Shown piece by piece: positions 44,716-52,193 of a stretch of DNA of 64,000 nucleotides. Below the pieces are notes generated by a model. The model was not told where the DNA came from, did no database searches, and worked only from the letters and a program-made list of their open reading frames with translations. Source of the DNA: Pseudomonas amygdali (GTDB taxonomy: Bacteria > Pseudomonadota > Gammaproteobacteria > Pseudomonadales > Pseudomonadaceae); NCBI RefSeq assembly GCF_002699855.1, contig NZ_LKBW01000223.1:1-64000 (forward strand). Direction: 5' to 3'. Position numbers and translations under genes: made by a program. Position 1 is the first letter of the stretch; each line of letters opens with the position of its first letter.

Positions 44716-45891
44716 TCAGTCTGTGCAACTGACCGGTCTTGAGCTACGCATCGCCAGCATCACGGTGAACATGGACAGCGCGGCACATACCGCACCGATG
44801 ACGATGGCGGCGGTAAAGCCGGCCCGACCGGACACCACGCCGCCGATGAACGCCCCACCGCCAATCGACAGATTCACCACACAGACCAGCAGCGCCTGAA
44901 CACCTTCCACGCGATCATTGGAGGCTTCGAAACACCAGATCTGCGTGGTGATGGGGATCATCCCGAAAGCGAACCCCCAGACCAGAATCACCGGCCAGAG
45001 CAGCCACGGGTTGCCGACAAACATCAGCAATGCGGTCAACGATCCCAGCATCAGCAGGGTCATGATCAGCACCGAGGACGGCGCGCTTCTGGCTGCCTGG
45101 GCTCCCCCGGCCAGATTCCCTGCCACCGCTGCCAGACCGAAGGTGAAGAGCAATGCTCCCAGGGCCTGCACCTGGATATGCGCGAACTCCTGCACGAAGG
45201 GCGCGAGGTAGGTGTAAGCCGCGAAGTGCCCGACGTAGATCAACAGTGCGGCGGCGAACATACGACGAATGCGTTGCTCGCCAGCCAGCGACAGCATCTG
45301 ACTAATGCCGGCAGAGCGCTCACCCGGTAACGCCGGTAAAAACGCTACGATCAACAGCCCTACCGCAACCGTGACCGCTGCCGCTGTTTCAAATGCCGCC
45401 CGCCAGCCGAAGGCTTCACCGATCAACGTGCCAGCCGGAATACCGGCAACAGTGCCGATCGAGACGCCCGCCAGCACATACGCGGTGGCCTTTACGCCCT
45501 CCTTGCCGGGCCTCAAGCGAGGCCCGAGCGAACCGGCAATCGTCCAGAAACCTCCCAGTGCGAAGCCAAGCAGGACCCGGCCGGCAAGCGTCAGCCAGAA
45601 GTGCGTCGACAGCGCCACGATCAGGTTGGACGCCAGCAATATCGACAGCAGCCCCAGCAGCAGGCGCTTGCGATCAACATGTGCGGAAATGGCCGCGAGG
45701 ATGCCGGGGACAGCCATCATCAAGCCCGCTTGGCTGATGCTGGTTCCCAGGTCACGAGCAATATCGGGCAGCAGCCCTACAGGGAGAAATTCAGTAGTGA
45801 CGGTAGCGAATGACCCAAGGGATACACTGCCTACAGCCCACCATGAAGCGGGTTTTATTACGAGGTTTCCAGCAGTTTCAAAACGACTCAC
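44716..45891 (-). CDS. MFS transporter, DHA1/sugar-efflux-like
   Basis: 391 aa with twelve hydrophobic segments. The opening FATVTTEFLPVGLLPDIARDLG is the signature of the AraJ/SotB/NepI-type exporters (a TEFxPxGLLP motif in helix 1), and GRVLLGFALGGFWTIAG matches helix 4. It exports sugars, nucleosides or drugs in relatives; the substrate here is open. It stands alone, convergent with the chemoreceptor. The 250 bases upstream hold hairpin repeats. Confidence 0.9.
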   Translation of the reverse strand: MSRFETAGNLVIKPASWWAVGSVSLGSFATVTTEFLPVGLLPDIARDLGTSISQAGLMMAVPGILAAISAHVDRKRLLLGLLSILLASNLIVALSTHFWLTLAGRVLLGFALGGFWTIAGSLGPRLRPGKEGVKATAYVLAGVSIGTVAGIPAGTLIGEAFGWRAAFETAAAVTVAVGLLIVAFLPALPGERSAGISQMLSLAGEQRIRRMFAAALLIYVGHFAAYTYLAPFVQEFAHIQVQALGALLFTFGLAAVAGNLAGGAQAARSAPSSVLIMTLLMLGSLTALLMFVGNPWLLWPVILVWGFAFGMIPITTQIWCFEASNDRVEGVQALLVCVVNLSIGGGAFIGGVVSGRAGFTAAIVIGAVCAALSMFTVMLAMRSSRPVSCTD

Positions 45892-46048
45892 AGCGGTTCC
45901 AGAATTCGGGGACGTCAGCAGCTGACCCGTCGGGCCAGCGCGTGGATGCGCGTAACCCTAACGTGTAAAGCCTTGACGAAGCCACCTTGCGAGAGAAATT
46001 CTGTGTCAACGACCCGCGATAGTTTCTGCGGAAACTGGCTATCCGGCC

Positions 46049-46122
46049 GATGCTCTGCGTCGAGGTTTCGTGGGTGACGCAGAGCGTCACGAACGGCGTT
46101 CCCATGCAGAGCATGGGAACGC
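46049..46122. repeat. Extragenic hairpins GTGACGC-AGA-GCGTCAC and GCGTTCCCATGC-AGA-GCATGGGAACGC
   Basis: Two adjacent perfect hairpins at 46074-46090 (7-bp stem) and 46096-46122 (12-bp stem), both with an AGA loop, and a related arm GATGCTCTGCGTC just before. They belong to the same family as at 110-170 and 7515-7635. They lie between the MFS gene start and the end of the sorbosone-dehydrogenase-like gene (both leftward), so they may terminate the latter. Confidence 0.75.
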
Positions 46123-46141
46123 TCACACAGGGAGTCGTGAC

Positions 46142-47470
46142 CTACTTGTTGCGGGTCACTCTCCAGACGGTGTTGGCCAGGTCGTCGGCGATGATGAGCG
46201 CGCCCTTCGGATCAACCGTCACGCCTACCGGCCGCCCGCGAGTCTTGCCATCAGCACCACGGAAACCCGTTGCGAAGTCCACCGGTTCACCCGCAGGACG
46301 TCCATTGCTGAACGGCACAAAGATGACCTTGTAGCCAACCGGATTATCGCGGTTCCAGCTGCCGTGCTCGCCAACGAAGACGCCGTCAGCGAACTTGTCA
46401 CCCATGGCCGGGATGGAGAAATCCACACCCAGAGCGGCAACGTGCGAACCCAGGCTGTAATCCGGCTTGATCGCCGCAGCGACCTTGGCCGGGTTCTGTA
46501 GCTGGGCACGCGTGTCTACGTTCTGGCCCCAATAGCTATACGGCCAGCCATAGAACGCGCCCTCCTTCACCGAGGTCAGGTAATCGGGAACCAGGTCCGG
46601 GCCCAACTCGTCACGCTCATTGACCACCGTCCACAACTGCCCGGTACCCGGCTGAATCGTCAACGCGGTCGGGTTACGCAGACCGGTCGCATAAGGCTTG
46701 TGGGCACCGGTTGCGGCGTCGATCTGCCAGACCATCGCGCGATCGATTTCGACTTCCATGCCACGCTCGGTCACGTTGCTGTTCGAGCCGATGCCAACGT
46801 ACAGGGAGCGACCATCAGGGCTGACAGTCAGTGCCTTGGTCCAGTGGTGGTTGATCGCCGAAGGCAGATCGGTAACCTTGACCGGCTCACCGCTGGCCCT
46901 GGTCTGACCGTCCTGATAATCGAAGCGAACCAGCGCGTCCTGATTGGCCACGTACAGCTTGCCATCGGCAAACGCCAAGCCATAAGGAGCATTGAGGTTT
47001 TCGGCAAAGACTGTCTTCAGCTCGTACTTGCCGTCACCGTCCGCGTCGCGCAGCAAGGTCAGGCGATTGCCGCCTTTGACCTTGGTATTGCCCTGGGCTT
47101 TGATGACGCTGGCAATCACATCCTTGGGCTTGAGCTTGGCAGCACTTCCGCCGCGACCTTCGGCGATGAGGATGTCGCCGTTCGGCAACACGAGGGACTG
47201 GCGCGGAATGCTCAAGTCGGTGGCAATCGCATTGATGCTGAACCCCTCGGGTACGGTGGCAATCGCATTGATGCTGAACCCCTCGGGTACGGTGGGCTTT
47301 TGATCGCCCCATGCAACGGGCTCGGCAATCTTCATGCTGGGCAACAGGCCACGTTGCGGTTCCGGTAGTTTTGGGTCCGGCCCGCGTGCCTGGGTACTGT
47401 CCGCTTCGCCACCACAGGCGCTCAGCTGCAGCGCCATGCTCAATACTGTCAGTGCGTGAGAGTGCTTCAT
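46142..47470 (-). CDS. PQQ-type sugar (sorbosone) dehydrogenase-like lipoprotein with internal 12-aa duplication
   Basis: 442 aa. Lipoprotein signal with lipobox LSAC. Then a six-bladed beta-propeller typical of sorbosone/soluble glucose dehydrogenases: PNGDILIAEGRGG, NAPYGLAFADGKLYVAN, DGRSLYVGIGSNSNV, ATGLRNPTALTIQPGTGQLW, VGEHGSWNRDNPVGYKV and GRPVGVTVDPKGALIIADD. A perfect 36-bp tandem repeat (47219-47254 and 47255-47290) doubles the segment TVPEGFSINAIA at the mature N-terminus without breaking the frame. The start overlaps the end of the DUF2231 gene by 4 bases, so the two form an operon. Likely a periplasmic aldose oxidation enzyme; substrate uncertain. Confidence 0.9.
   Translation of the reverse strand: MKHSHALTVLSMALQLSACGGEADSTQARGPDPKLPEPQRGLLPSMKIAEPVAWGDQKPTVPEGFSINAIATVPEGFSINAIATDLSIPRQSLVLPNGDILIAEGRGGSAAKLKPKDVIASVIKAQGNTKVKGGNRLTLLRDADGDGKYELKTVFAENLNAPYGLAFADGKLYVANQDALVRFDYQDGQTRASGEPVKVTDLPSAINHHWTKALTVSPDGRSLYVGIGSNSNVTERGMEVEIDRAMVWQIDAATGAHKPYATGLRNPTALTIQPGTGQLWTVVNERDELGPDLVPDYLTSVKEGAFYGWPYSYWGQNVDTRAQLQNPAKVAAAIKPDYSLGSHVAALGVDFSIPAMGDKFADGVFVGEHGSWNRDNPVGYKVIFVPFSNGRPAGEPVDFATGFRGADGKTRGRPVGVTVDPKGALIIADDLANTVWRVTRNK
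47219..47290. repeat. Perfect 36-bp tandem duplication inside the dehydrogenase gene
   Basis: Two identical 36-base copies lie head to tail (47219-47254, 47255-47290), coding TVPEGFSINAIA twice. The copies show no difference, which points to a recent slippage or unequal exchange event. Confidence 0.95.
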
Positions 47471-47895
47471 TCTGCACCTCCCGAACGCAGGCTGGTCAGC
47501 CCTGTCCATGTCGCAACACCGGCCAGTACGGTCACGATAACCGACAGGATCAAGCCAGACGGCATGACCGCCCAAGCGTCTTTAGCATGCTCGAAAGCAT
47601 TGACCAGACCCAGCACCCAGGTGACCAGCAACAACAGAAAGTACACCACGGGACGACCGGCCTTGTGATCCGCACGCACTAGATTGACCAGCGCGAACAG
47701 CAACGCCAGCCCGCAGAACAGCAAGCCTCCGGCAATCAGCCAGGCGGCAAAGTTGCTCCACTGAATCTGAAAGGTCTGGTAGTAGGCGATGTCGCTCAGC
47801 AATCCGCCAAGAAACAGAGGAACGGTTCCTGCAAGCAGGGTCGCGTGTAGCGGGCCTGGCGTATATCGGTAGACGGGATGGGTGGTTACAGTCAT
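47467..47895 (-). CDS. DUF2231-family membrane protein
   Basis: 142 aa with four hydrophobic segments (LLAGTVPLFLGGLLSDIAYY, AAWLIAGGLLFCGLALLFALV, VVYFLLLLVTWVLGLVNAF, GLILSVIVTVLAGVATW). The early HATLLAGTVPLFLGGLLSDIAY stretch is typical of DUF2231 proteins, which often accompany sorbosone dehydrogenases and cytochromes. It is the first gene of a two-gene operon with the lipoprotein dehydrogenase (ATGA overlap). It may anchor or pass electrons for it; that is inference. Confidence 0.85.
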   Translation of the reverse strand: MTVTTHPVYRYTPGPLHATLLAGTVPLFLGGLLSDIAYYQTFQIQWSNFAAWLIAGGLLFCGLALLFALVNLVRADHKAGRPVVYFLLLLVTWVLGLVNAFEHAKDAWAVMPSGLILSVIVTVLAGVATWTGLTSLRSGGAE

Positions 47896-48041
47896 GACGG
47901 CTCCTTTTCGTTCGGCGACCCTGGATCAATGCTCAGTGCGAATGCACTCGCCTGTTGGGGTCGCGCTGAATGCGCATAGAAAAGGATCATGCTGGCGAAG
48001 CGATAGTTCAGCACTTTTCATTTCGAAATATTTTGAAAACG

Positions 48042-48185
48042 CTACTGGCTTGCAGTGCGCTTGTTTCGCCGGCAACGCTCAGAGCAATAAAGCACCTCAT
48101 CCCAGCAGCGCGCCCACTTCTTGCGCCAGGTAAACGGCAGCCCGCAGACCACACAGGTTTTGACCGGCAGTTCACTCTTTTTCAA
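48042..48185 (-). CDS. DUF2256 small zinc-ribbon-like protein, coupled to the photolyase
   Basis: 47 aa starting from TTG at 48185: [20 protein letters not shown], then [21 protein letters not shown]. The two CxxC/CxxxC pairs (CVVC, CSERC) and FTWRKKW are diagnostic of DUF2256. GGAGAGG lies 5 bases before the TTG. The TTG overlaps the photolyase stop (TTGA), so translation is coupled. DUF2256 genes are commonly next to photolyase-related genes. Its function is unknown; metal binding is implied by the cysteines. Confidence 0.85.
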   Translation of the reverse strand: MKKSELPVKTCVVCGLPFTWRKKWARCWDEVLYCSERCRRNKRTASQ

Positions 48186-49720
48186 AGTGCCTCTCCGGCA
48201 TCGAGCCTGGCCAGCAATGCCTCGCCTCGCTGCCACAGCGCCTGCTGTTTGGGTTCAGCCATGCGATCAAGGTTCTTGTAAATAATGCCCATACGCTGGT
48301 TGCGCCGCAAAAGATCGCCATGGCGCATCAGAAAATGCCAGTAGAGCGCATTGAACGGGCAGGCATCGTCAGTCGTGCTTTCAGTGACCTTGTAAGCGCA
48401 GCCACGGCAGTAGTCAGACATGCGCTTGATGTATTGGCCGCTGGCGCAGTAGGGCTTGGAGCCCAGATAGCCGCCATCGGCGTGCATGACCATGCCCAGA
48501 GTGTTGGGCAGCTCGACCCAGTCGAAAGCGTCCATGTAAATCGCCAGATACCACTCGCAGATCTGGCTCGGCACGATACCGGCAAGCAGCGCAAAGTTGC
48601 CGGTCACCATCAGGCGCTGAATATGATGGGCATAGGCATGCTTGAGGCTCTGGCCGATCGCCTGACTCATGCAGTTCATCTTCGTTTCGCCGGTCCAGTA
48701 AAACTCCGGCAGCGGCCTGTTGTTACCGAACAGGTTGCCATCGGCATACTCGGGCATTTTCAGCCAGTAAACGCCACGCACATATTCCCGCCAGCCGATC
48801 AATTGGCGAATGAAACCTTCGGCGGCATTCAGCGCCACCCTGCCCGACCAGTACGCGGACTCAACGTCACTGCAGATCTGGCGCAGATCCAGCAGACCGA
48901 TGTTCAACGCAGCGCTGATCCGCGCGTGAAACAGAAACGGCTCATCAGTGGCCATTGCATCCTGATAATCGCCGAAGCCAGCCAGCCCGAAATCGAGAAA
49001 GTAGTCCCACAGCGCCTGAGCATCAACATGCGTCACCGGGTAATCGAAATCATCCAGCGAACCGTAATGACTGGCAAAACGTTCAGCTACCAGTGTCAGC
49101 ACGTCGCGAGTGATCCCGTCTGCCGAGAAGCGCATCGGGTAAGGCGCAGCGACGCCCTTGGGCAGCGCCTTGCGGTTTTCCGCATCAAAATTCCAGGCAC
49201 CGCCCACCGGTGTGCCATCGCCGTTCAACAGCAACCGGCTCTTGCGCCGCATCTCCCGGTAGAAGAACTCCATGCGCAACTGCTTTTTACCCTGCGCCCA
49301 CGACGAAAATTCTTCGCGGGAACAGAGAAAGCGCGTATCGGCATGCCATTGAATCGGCAACCCGCAGTCCTTGATCGACTGCTCCAGCCGCCAGTCACCG
49401 CACTCGGTGACGTGCAACTCATCGGCTTGCAGCAGGGCCTGCCAGCGCCGCAACTCACCCGGCACTGAGCCTGTGTTCTGCGGATCGTCGAGCGTGACGT
49501 ACTGCACCCGAACGCCGCGCTCACGCAGCGCCTCGGCAAAATGACGCATGGCGCTGAAGATCAGCACGATTTTCTGCGGATGATGCGGCACATGGCTCGC
49601 CTCCTCCATCACTTCGACCAGCAGGACCGTATCGCGCTCGAGGTTCAGGTCTTTCAGGGACGCGAGATCGAAGGAAAGCTGATCGCCGAGGACAAGGTGG
49701 AGACGAGGGGTTTGAGTCAA
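48182..49720 (-). CDS. Cryptochrome/photolyase-related protein (FeS-BCP type, probable (6-4) photolyase)
   Basis: 512 aa. The N-terminal domain begins [17 protein letters not shown], the mark of the prokaryotic FeS-containing cryptochrome/photolyase group (PhrB-like). The C-terminal FAD domain has [21 protein letters not shown], then [18 protein letters not shown]. Late cysteines ([24 protein letters not shown] and DACPFN) with an earlier Cys near SQICEW would hold the 4Fe-4S cluster. It repairs UV lesions with light. Its stop overlaps the DUF2256 start. No classical phrA is seen nearby. Confidence 0.92.
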   Translation of the reverse strand: MTQTPRLHLVLGDQLSFDLASLKDLNLERDTVLLVEVMEEASHVPHHPQKIVLIFSAMRHFAEALRERGVRVQYVTLDDPQNTGSVPGELRRWQALLQADELHVTECGDWRLEQSIKDCGLPIQWHADTRFLCSREEFSSWAQGKKQLRMEFFYREMRRKSRLLLNGDGTPVGGAWNFDAENRKALPKGVAAPYPMRFSADGITRDVLTLVAERFASHYGSLDDFDYPVTHVDAQALWDYFLDFGLAGFGDYQDAMATDEPFLFHARISAALNIGLLDLRQICSDVESAYWSGRVALNAAEGFIRQLIGWREYVRGVYWLKMPEYADGNLFGNNRPLPEFYWTGETKMNCMSQAIGQSLKHAYAHHIQRLMVTGNFALLAGIVPSQICEWYLAIYMDAFDWVELPNTLGMVMHADGGYLGSKPYCASGQYIKRMSDYCRGCAYKVTESTTDDACPFNALYWHFLMRHGDLLRRNQRMGIIYKNLDRMAEPKQQALWQRGEALLARLDAGEAL

Positions 49721-49974
49721 TGGAAGAGGCTCCGCATGGCGTCTGCAAGGATCTGAAAAGCTGTGGCGTCAGACTATTGGCCTGTGCCTCAGGGCCAGCT
49801 ATCCAATACTCCGAAGCCGCAAAACTTGTACCAATGTAATTTCATGTACAAGATTTTCATAGCGTTTTTCGATGAGTTACCAGTGATGGTTGTTGCAGGT
49901 ACAGCTGCGGTGGCCGAGTGGTGTCCTGCAACTGGCAGGCACCTACACGATCAATGCCAGGCCACCGGCCCGAA

Positions 49975-50559
49975 TCAAACCGACTGGTAACCCGCCAGCC
50001 CCGCCACCCGTTCAACCCAACGCAAAACACTCGGATACGCCCCCAGCTCCACACCGCCTTCCGGTGCCAGCACCACATACGGATAAACCGCACACTCGGC
50101 AATCGTAGGCCGCCCCATTGCCAGCCAGTCATGCTGTTCAAGGTGTTTGTCGAGCAGCCCCAACACAACAGACGATTTCTGCAGGGCCTCGGCCTTGTTC
50201 AGCGCAGCGCCGAATTTCTGCACCAGTCGCGCCGCGCAAAGGCTGTGCTGGATCTCGTTGCCGGCGAACGACAGCCATTGGGCGATTTCGGCCTGGCCTT
50301 GAGGGTGAGCGGGCCACCACGCCAGGCCGCCATATTCGCCAGCGAGGTAAATCAGAATGGCCTGCGAGTCGCGCAGGACGACCGGACCATCTTGTAGAAC
50401 AGGTAATTCGCCCAGAGGATTGAGGTCAGACAGTGGTGGCTTTTTATGCTCGCCGTTCAGAAAGTCCACCGCTACCACTTCAAGCTCGATATGGGCCAGG
50501 GCAGCGAACAGGCGGACTTTGTAGCAGTTGCCGGAGGCTTGCAGATCGTACAGTTTCAT
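49975..50559 (-). CDS. Glutathione S-transferase
   Basis: 194 aa. Thioredoxin-like N-terminal half (MKLYDLQASGNCYKVRLFAA) with cis-Pro and glutathione-binding LGELPVLQDGPVVLRDSQAI. Helical C-terminal half with the N-capping box region GRPTIAECAVYPYV. The ATG overlaps the stop of the VOC-protein gene (50556-50559), so both are read from one message. The opposing LysR gene begins just beyond the VOC gene and may control them. Electrophile substrate unknown. Confidence 0.92.
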   Translation of the reverse strand: MKLYDLQASGNCYKVRLFAALAHIELEVVAVDFLNGEHKKPPLSDLNPLGELPVLQDGPVVLRDSQAILIYLAGEYGGLAWWPAHPQGQAEIAQWLSFAGNEIQHSLCAARLVQKFGAALNKAEALQKSSVVLGLLDKHLEQHDWLAMGRPTIAECAVYPYVVLAPEGGVELGAYPSVLRWVERVAGLAGYQSV

Positions 50560-50984
50560 TGTGTGTCTCCATCGACGAGTTGATTGAATTCCAGAACGTT
50601 GCCATCGGGGTCGCGGATGAACAGTGCAATTCGTCGCGGGCCGATGGGGTGCGGCCCTTCAGTGACGACAATTCCCTGCGCGTCGAGCCAGCGCTCTAGC
50701 GCCTGCAAGTCATCGACGATAAACGCCGGGTGCGTCATGCCGGGTAGTTTCAGCGGGGCATCCAGCAACACTTTGTGAGCACGGGGCACGCGAACGCCAT
50801 TGAAGATCAGGTTGATGCGCACGCCGTCCGGGCTGAGCATCTCGTTGGCTTCGTAACGTGGAAAACGCGCACTCTCGACAAAACCAAGCGCCTGATAGAA
50901 GGCCAGTGCGCGGTTTTGGTCGCTGACGCGAATACCGATGTGGTCGTATGCGAGAATCCGGGCGGGGTTGGGTTGCAGACTCAT
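50556..50984 (-). CDS. VOC-superfamily (glyoxalase/bleomycin-resistance-like) protein
   Basis: 142 aa. Two beta-alpha-beta-beta-beta units: YDHIGIRVSDQNRALAFYQALGF with the first metal His, and a C-terminal FIRDPDGNVLEFNQL with the metal Glu, separated by THPAFIVDDLQAL with the second His. The metal site therefore looks intact. ATG 50984 is chosen since the family sequence starts near it. It is first in a two-gene operon with a glutathione S-transferase, which suggests a role in glutathione-linked detoxification. Confidence 0.88.
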   Translation of the reverse strand: MSLQPNPARILAYDHIGIRVSDQNRALAFYQALGFVESARFPRYEANEMLSPDGVRINLIFNGVRVPRAHKVLLDAPLKLPGMTHPAFIVDDLQALERWLDAQGIVVTEGPHPIGPRRIALFIRDPDGNVLEFNQLVDGDTQ

Positions 50985-51099
50985 GAGGTTGAAACTCCGG
51001 TTGGAAGCAGTTTCGCAAGTGTCGGCCACGGCAGCGGTTTCACCTATGCTGCGGACCTGACAAGACCTATGCACTAATCGCACAAATCAGAAGGTGGCA

Positions 51100-52008
51100 A
51101 TGGACAGGCTCAAGGCAATGGCCAATTTCGTGCGGATCGTCGACAGTGGCAGTCTGAGTTCGGCGGCGGATGTCACCGGGCAATCGGTTGCGTCGCTGGT
51201 CCGCTCGCTGGCCGCTCTGGAAAGTCATCTGGGCGTACGCCTGTTGAACCGCAGCACGCGGCGCATGGCTCTGACCGATGAGGGCGAGGAGTATTTGCGC
51301 TGGACCCGGCGCATGCTCGCGGACTTCGATGATATGGAACAGCGCCTTGATGGCCGCGACGGAATCGTACGCGGCCTTCTTCGGGTGACGGCACCTGTCG
51401 AGTTCGGACAGCGTTATATCGCCCCGTTGGTAAACGCCTTTCTCTGCGAGCATCAGAACGTCAACGTCGAGCTGAACCTCAATGACCAGATCGTGCCTCT
51501 GCTCGACGAGCGCCTTGATCTGGCGTTGCGCATCGGCCATCTCCCGGACTCGGCGATGGTCGCGCGCAGGATCGGGGCGACCCGGCTGGTGAGCTGCGCA
51601 AGCCCGGGCTACCTGCGCACCGCCCCGCTGCTGGACACCCCGAAATCCCTGCCTGAGCACGCGTGCATTACGCTGGCTTCGCACTGCCGGCAGTGGTACT
51701 TCCGGCATCAGGGCAAAGAGTTGATACAGGACATTATCCCCAGACTGGTCTGTAATCAGGTCCGCGCCGCCAGCCTGGCCTGCGTGCAGGGTCTGGGCGT
51801 GACCCGGCTGATGCATTATCAGGTTGCAGACGAACTGGCTGACGGTCGCCTGATCAGGGTACTCAACGACTTCGAAACGGCAGATCTGCCGATTCAACTG
51901 GTTTATCCGCACGCCTTGCAGCTCTCGCCACGGGTCAAGGCATTCGTCGAATGGGCAATTCCACAGCTGGAAAAATGCCTGCCTGATCCCTCTCTTCAAG
52001 ACCGATAG
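51100..52008 (+). CDS. LysR-family transcriptional regulator
   Basis: 302 aa. N-terminal helix-turn-helix (MANFVRIVDSGSLSSAADVT, then SLAALESHLGVRLLNRSTRR) and effector domain from about residue 90 (GLLRVTAPVEFGQRYIAPLV). It has the CrgA/DsdC-like C-terminal half (ASPGYL and LADGRLIRVLNDF). ATG 51100 has AAGG upstream; GTG 51094 is an alternative. It is divergent from the VOC-GST operon (115-base gap), its most likely target. Confidence 0.88.
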   Translation: MDRLKAMANFVRIVDSGSLSSAADVTGQSVASLVRSLAALESHLGVRLLNRSTRRMALTDEGEEYLRWTRRMLADFDDMEQRLDGRDGIVRGLLRVTAPVEFGQRYIAPLVNAFLCEHQNVNVELNLNDQIVPLLDERLDLALRIGHLPDSAMVARRIGATRLVSCASPGYLRTAPLLDTPKSLPEHACITLASHCRQWYFRHQGKELIQDIIPRLVCNQVRAASLACVQGLGVTRLMHYQVADELADGRLIRVLNDFETADLPIQLVYPHALQLSPRVKAFVEWAIPQLEKCLPDPSLQDR

Positions 52009-52138
52009 CGCTGCCAAAAGCTCATCTGATGTACGGCACAGAGGCACCTGTGCTCGCAGTGGAAATGTGAAAATTTTGTTAACTATTTGTTCGCAGTGTC
52101 TTTTTCTGACAGAAACAACCTGCCACAACAATGCGAAC

Positions 52139-52160
52139 AGTTATCAACATTATTATCATC
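52139..52160. promoter_or_regulatory. Fur-box-like site upstream of the TonB-dependent receptor
   Basis: On the minus strand the sequence reads GATAATAATGTTGATAAC, matching the 19-bp Fur consensus at about 12 positions by eye, including an intact GATAAT half. It lies 35-55 bases before ATG 52194, where iron-dependent repression would be expected. Confidence 0.45.
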
Positions 52161-52193
52161 CAGCCACGGACGGCTTCAGGGAGTGTCGGGTTC

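Noticed and set aside
49905-49985. A stretch GTGGCCGAGTGGT that looks like a tRNA D-arm
   Set aside because: No acceptor stem, anticodon arm or T-arm can be drawn around it.
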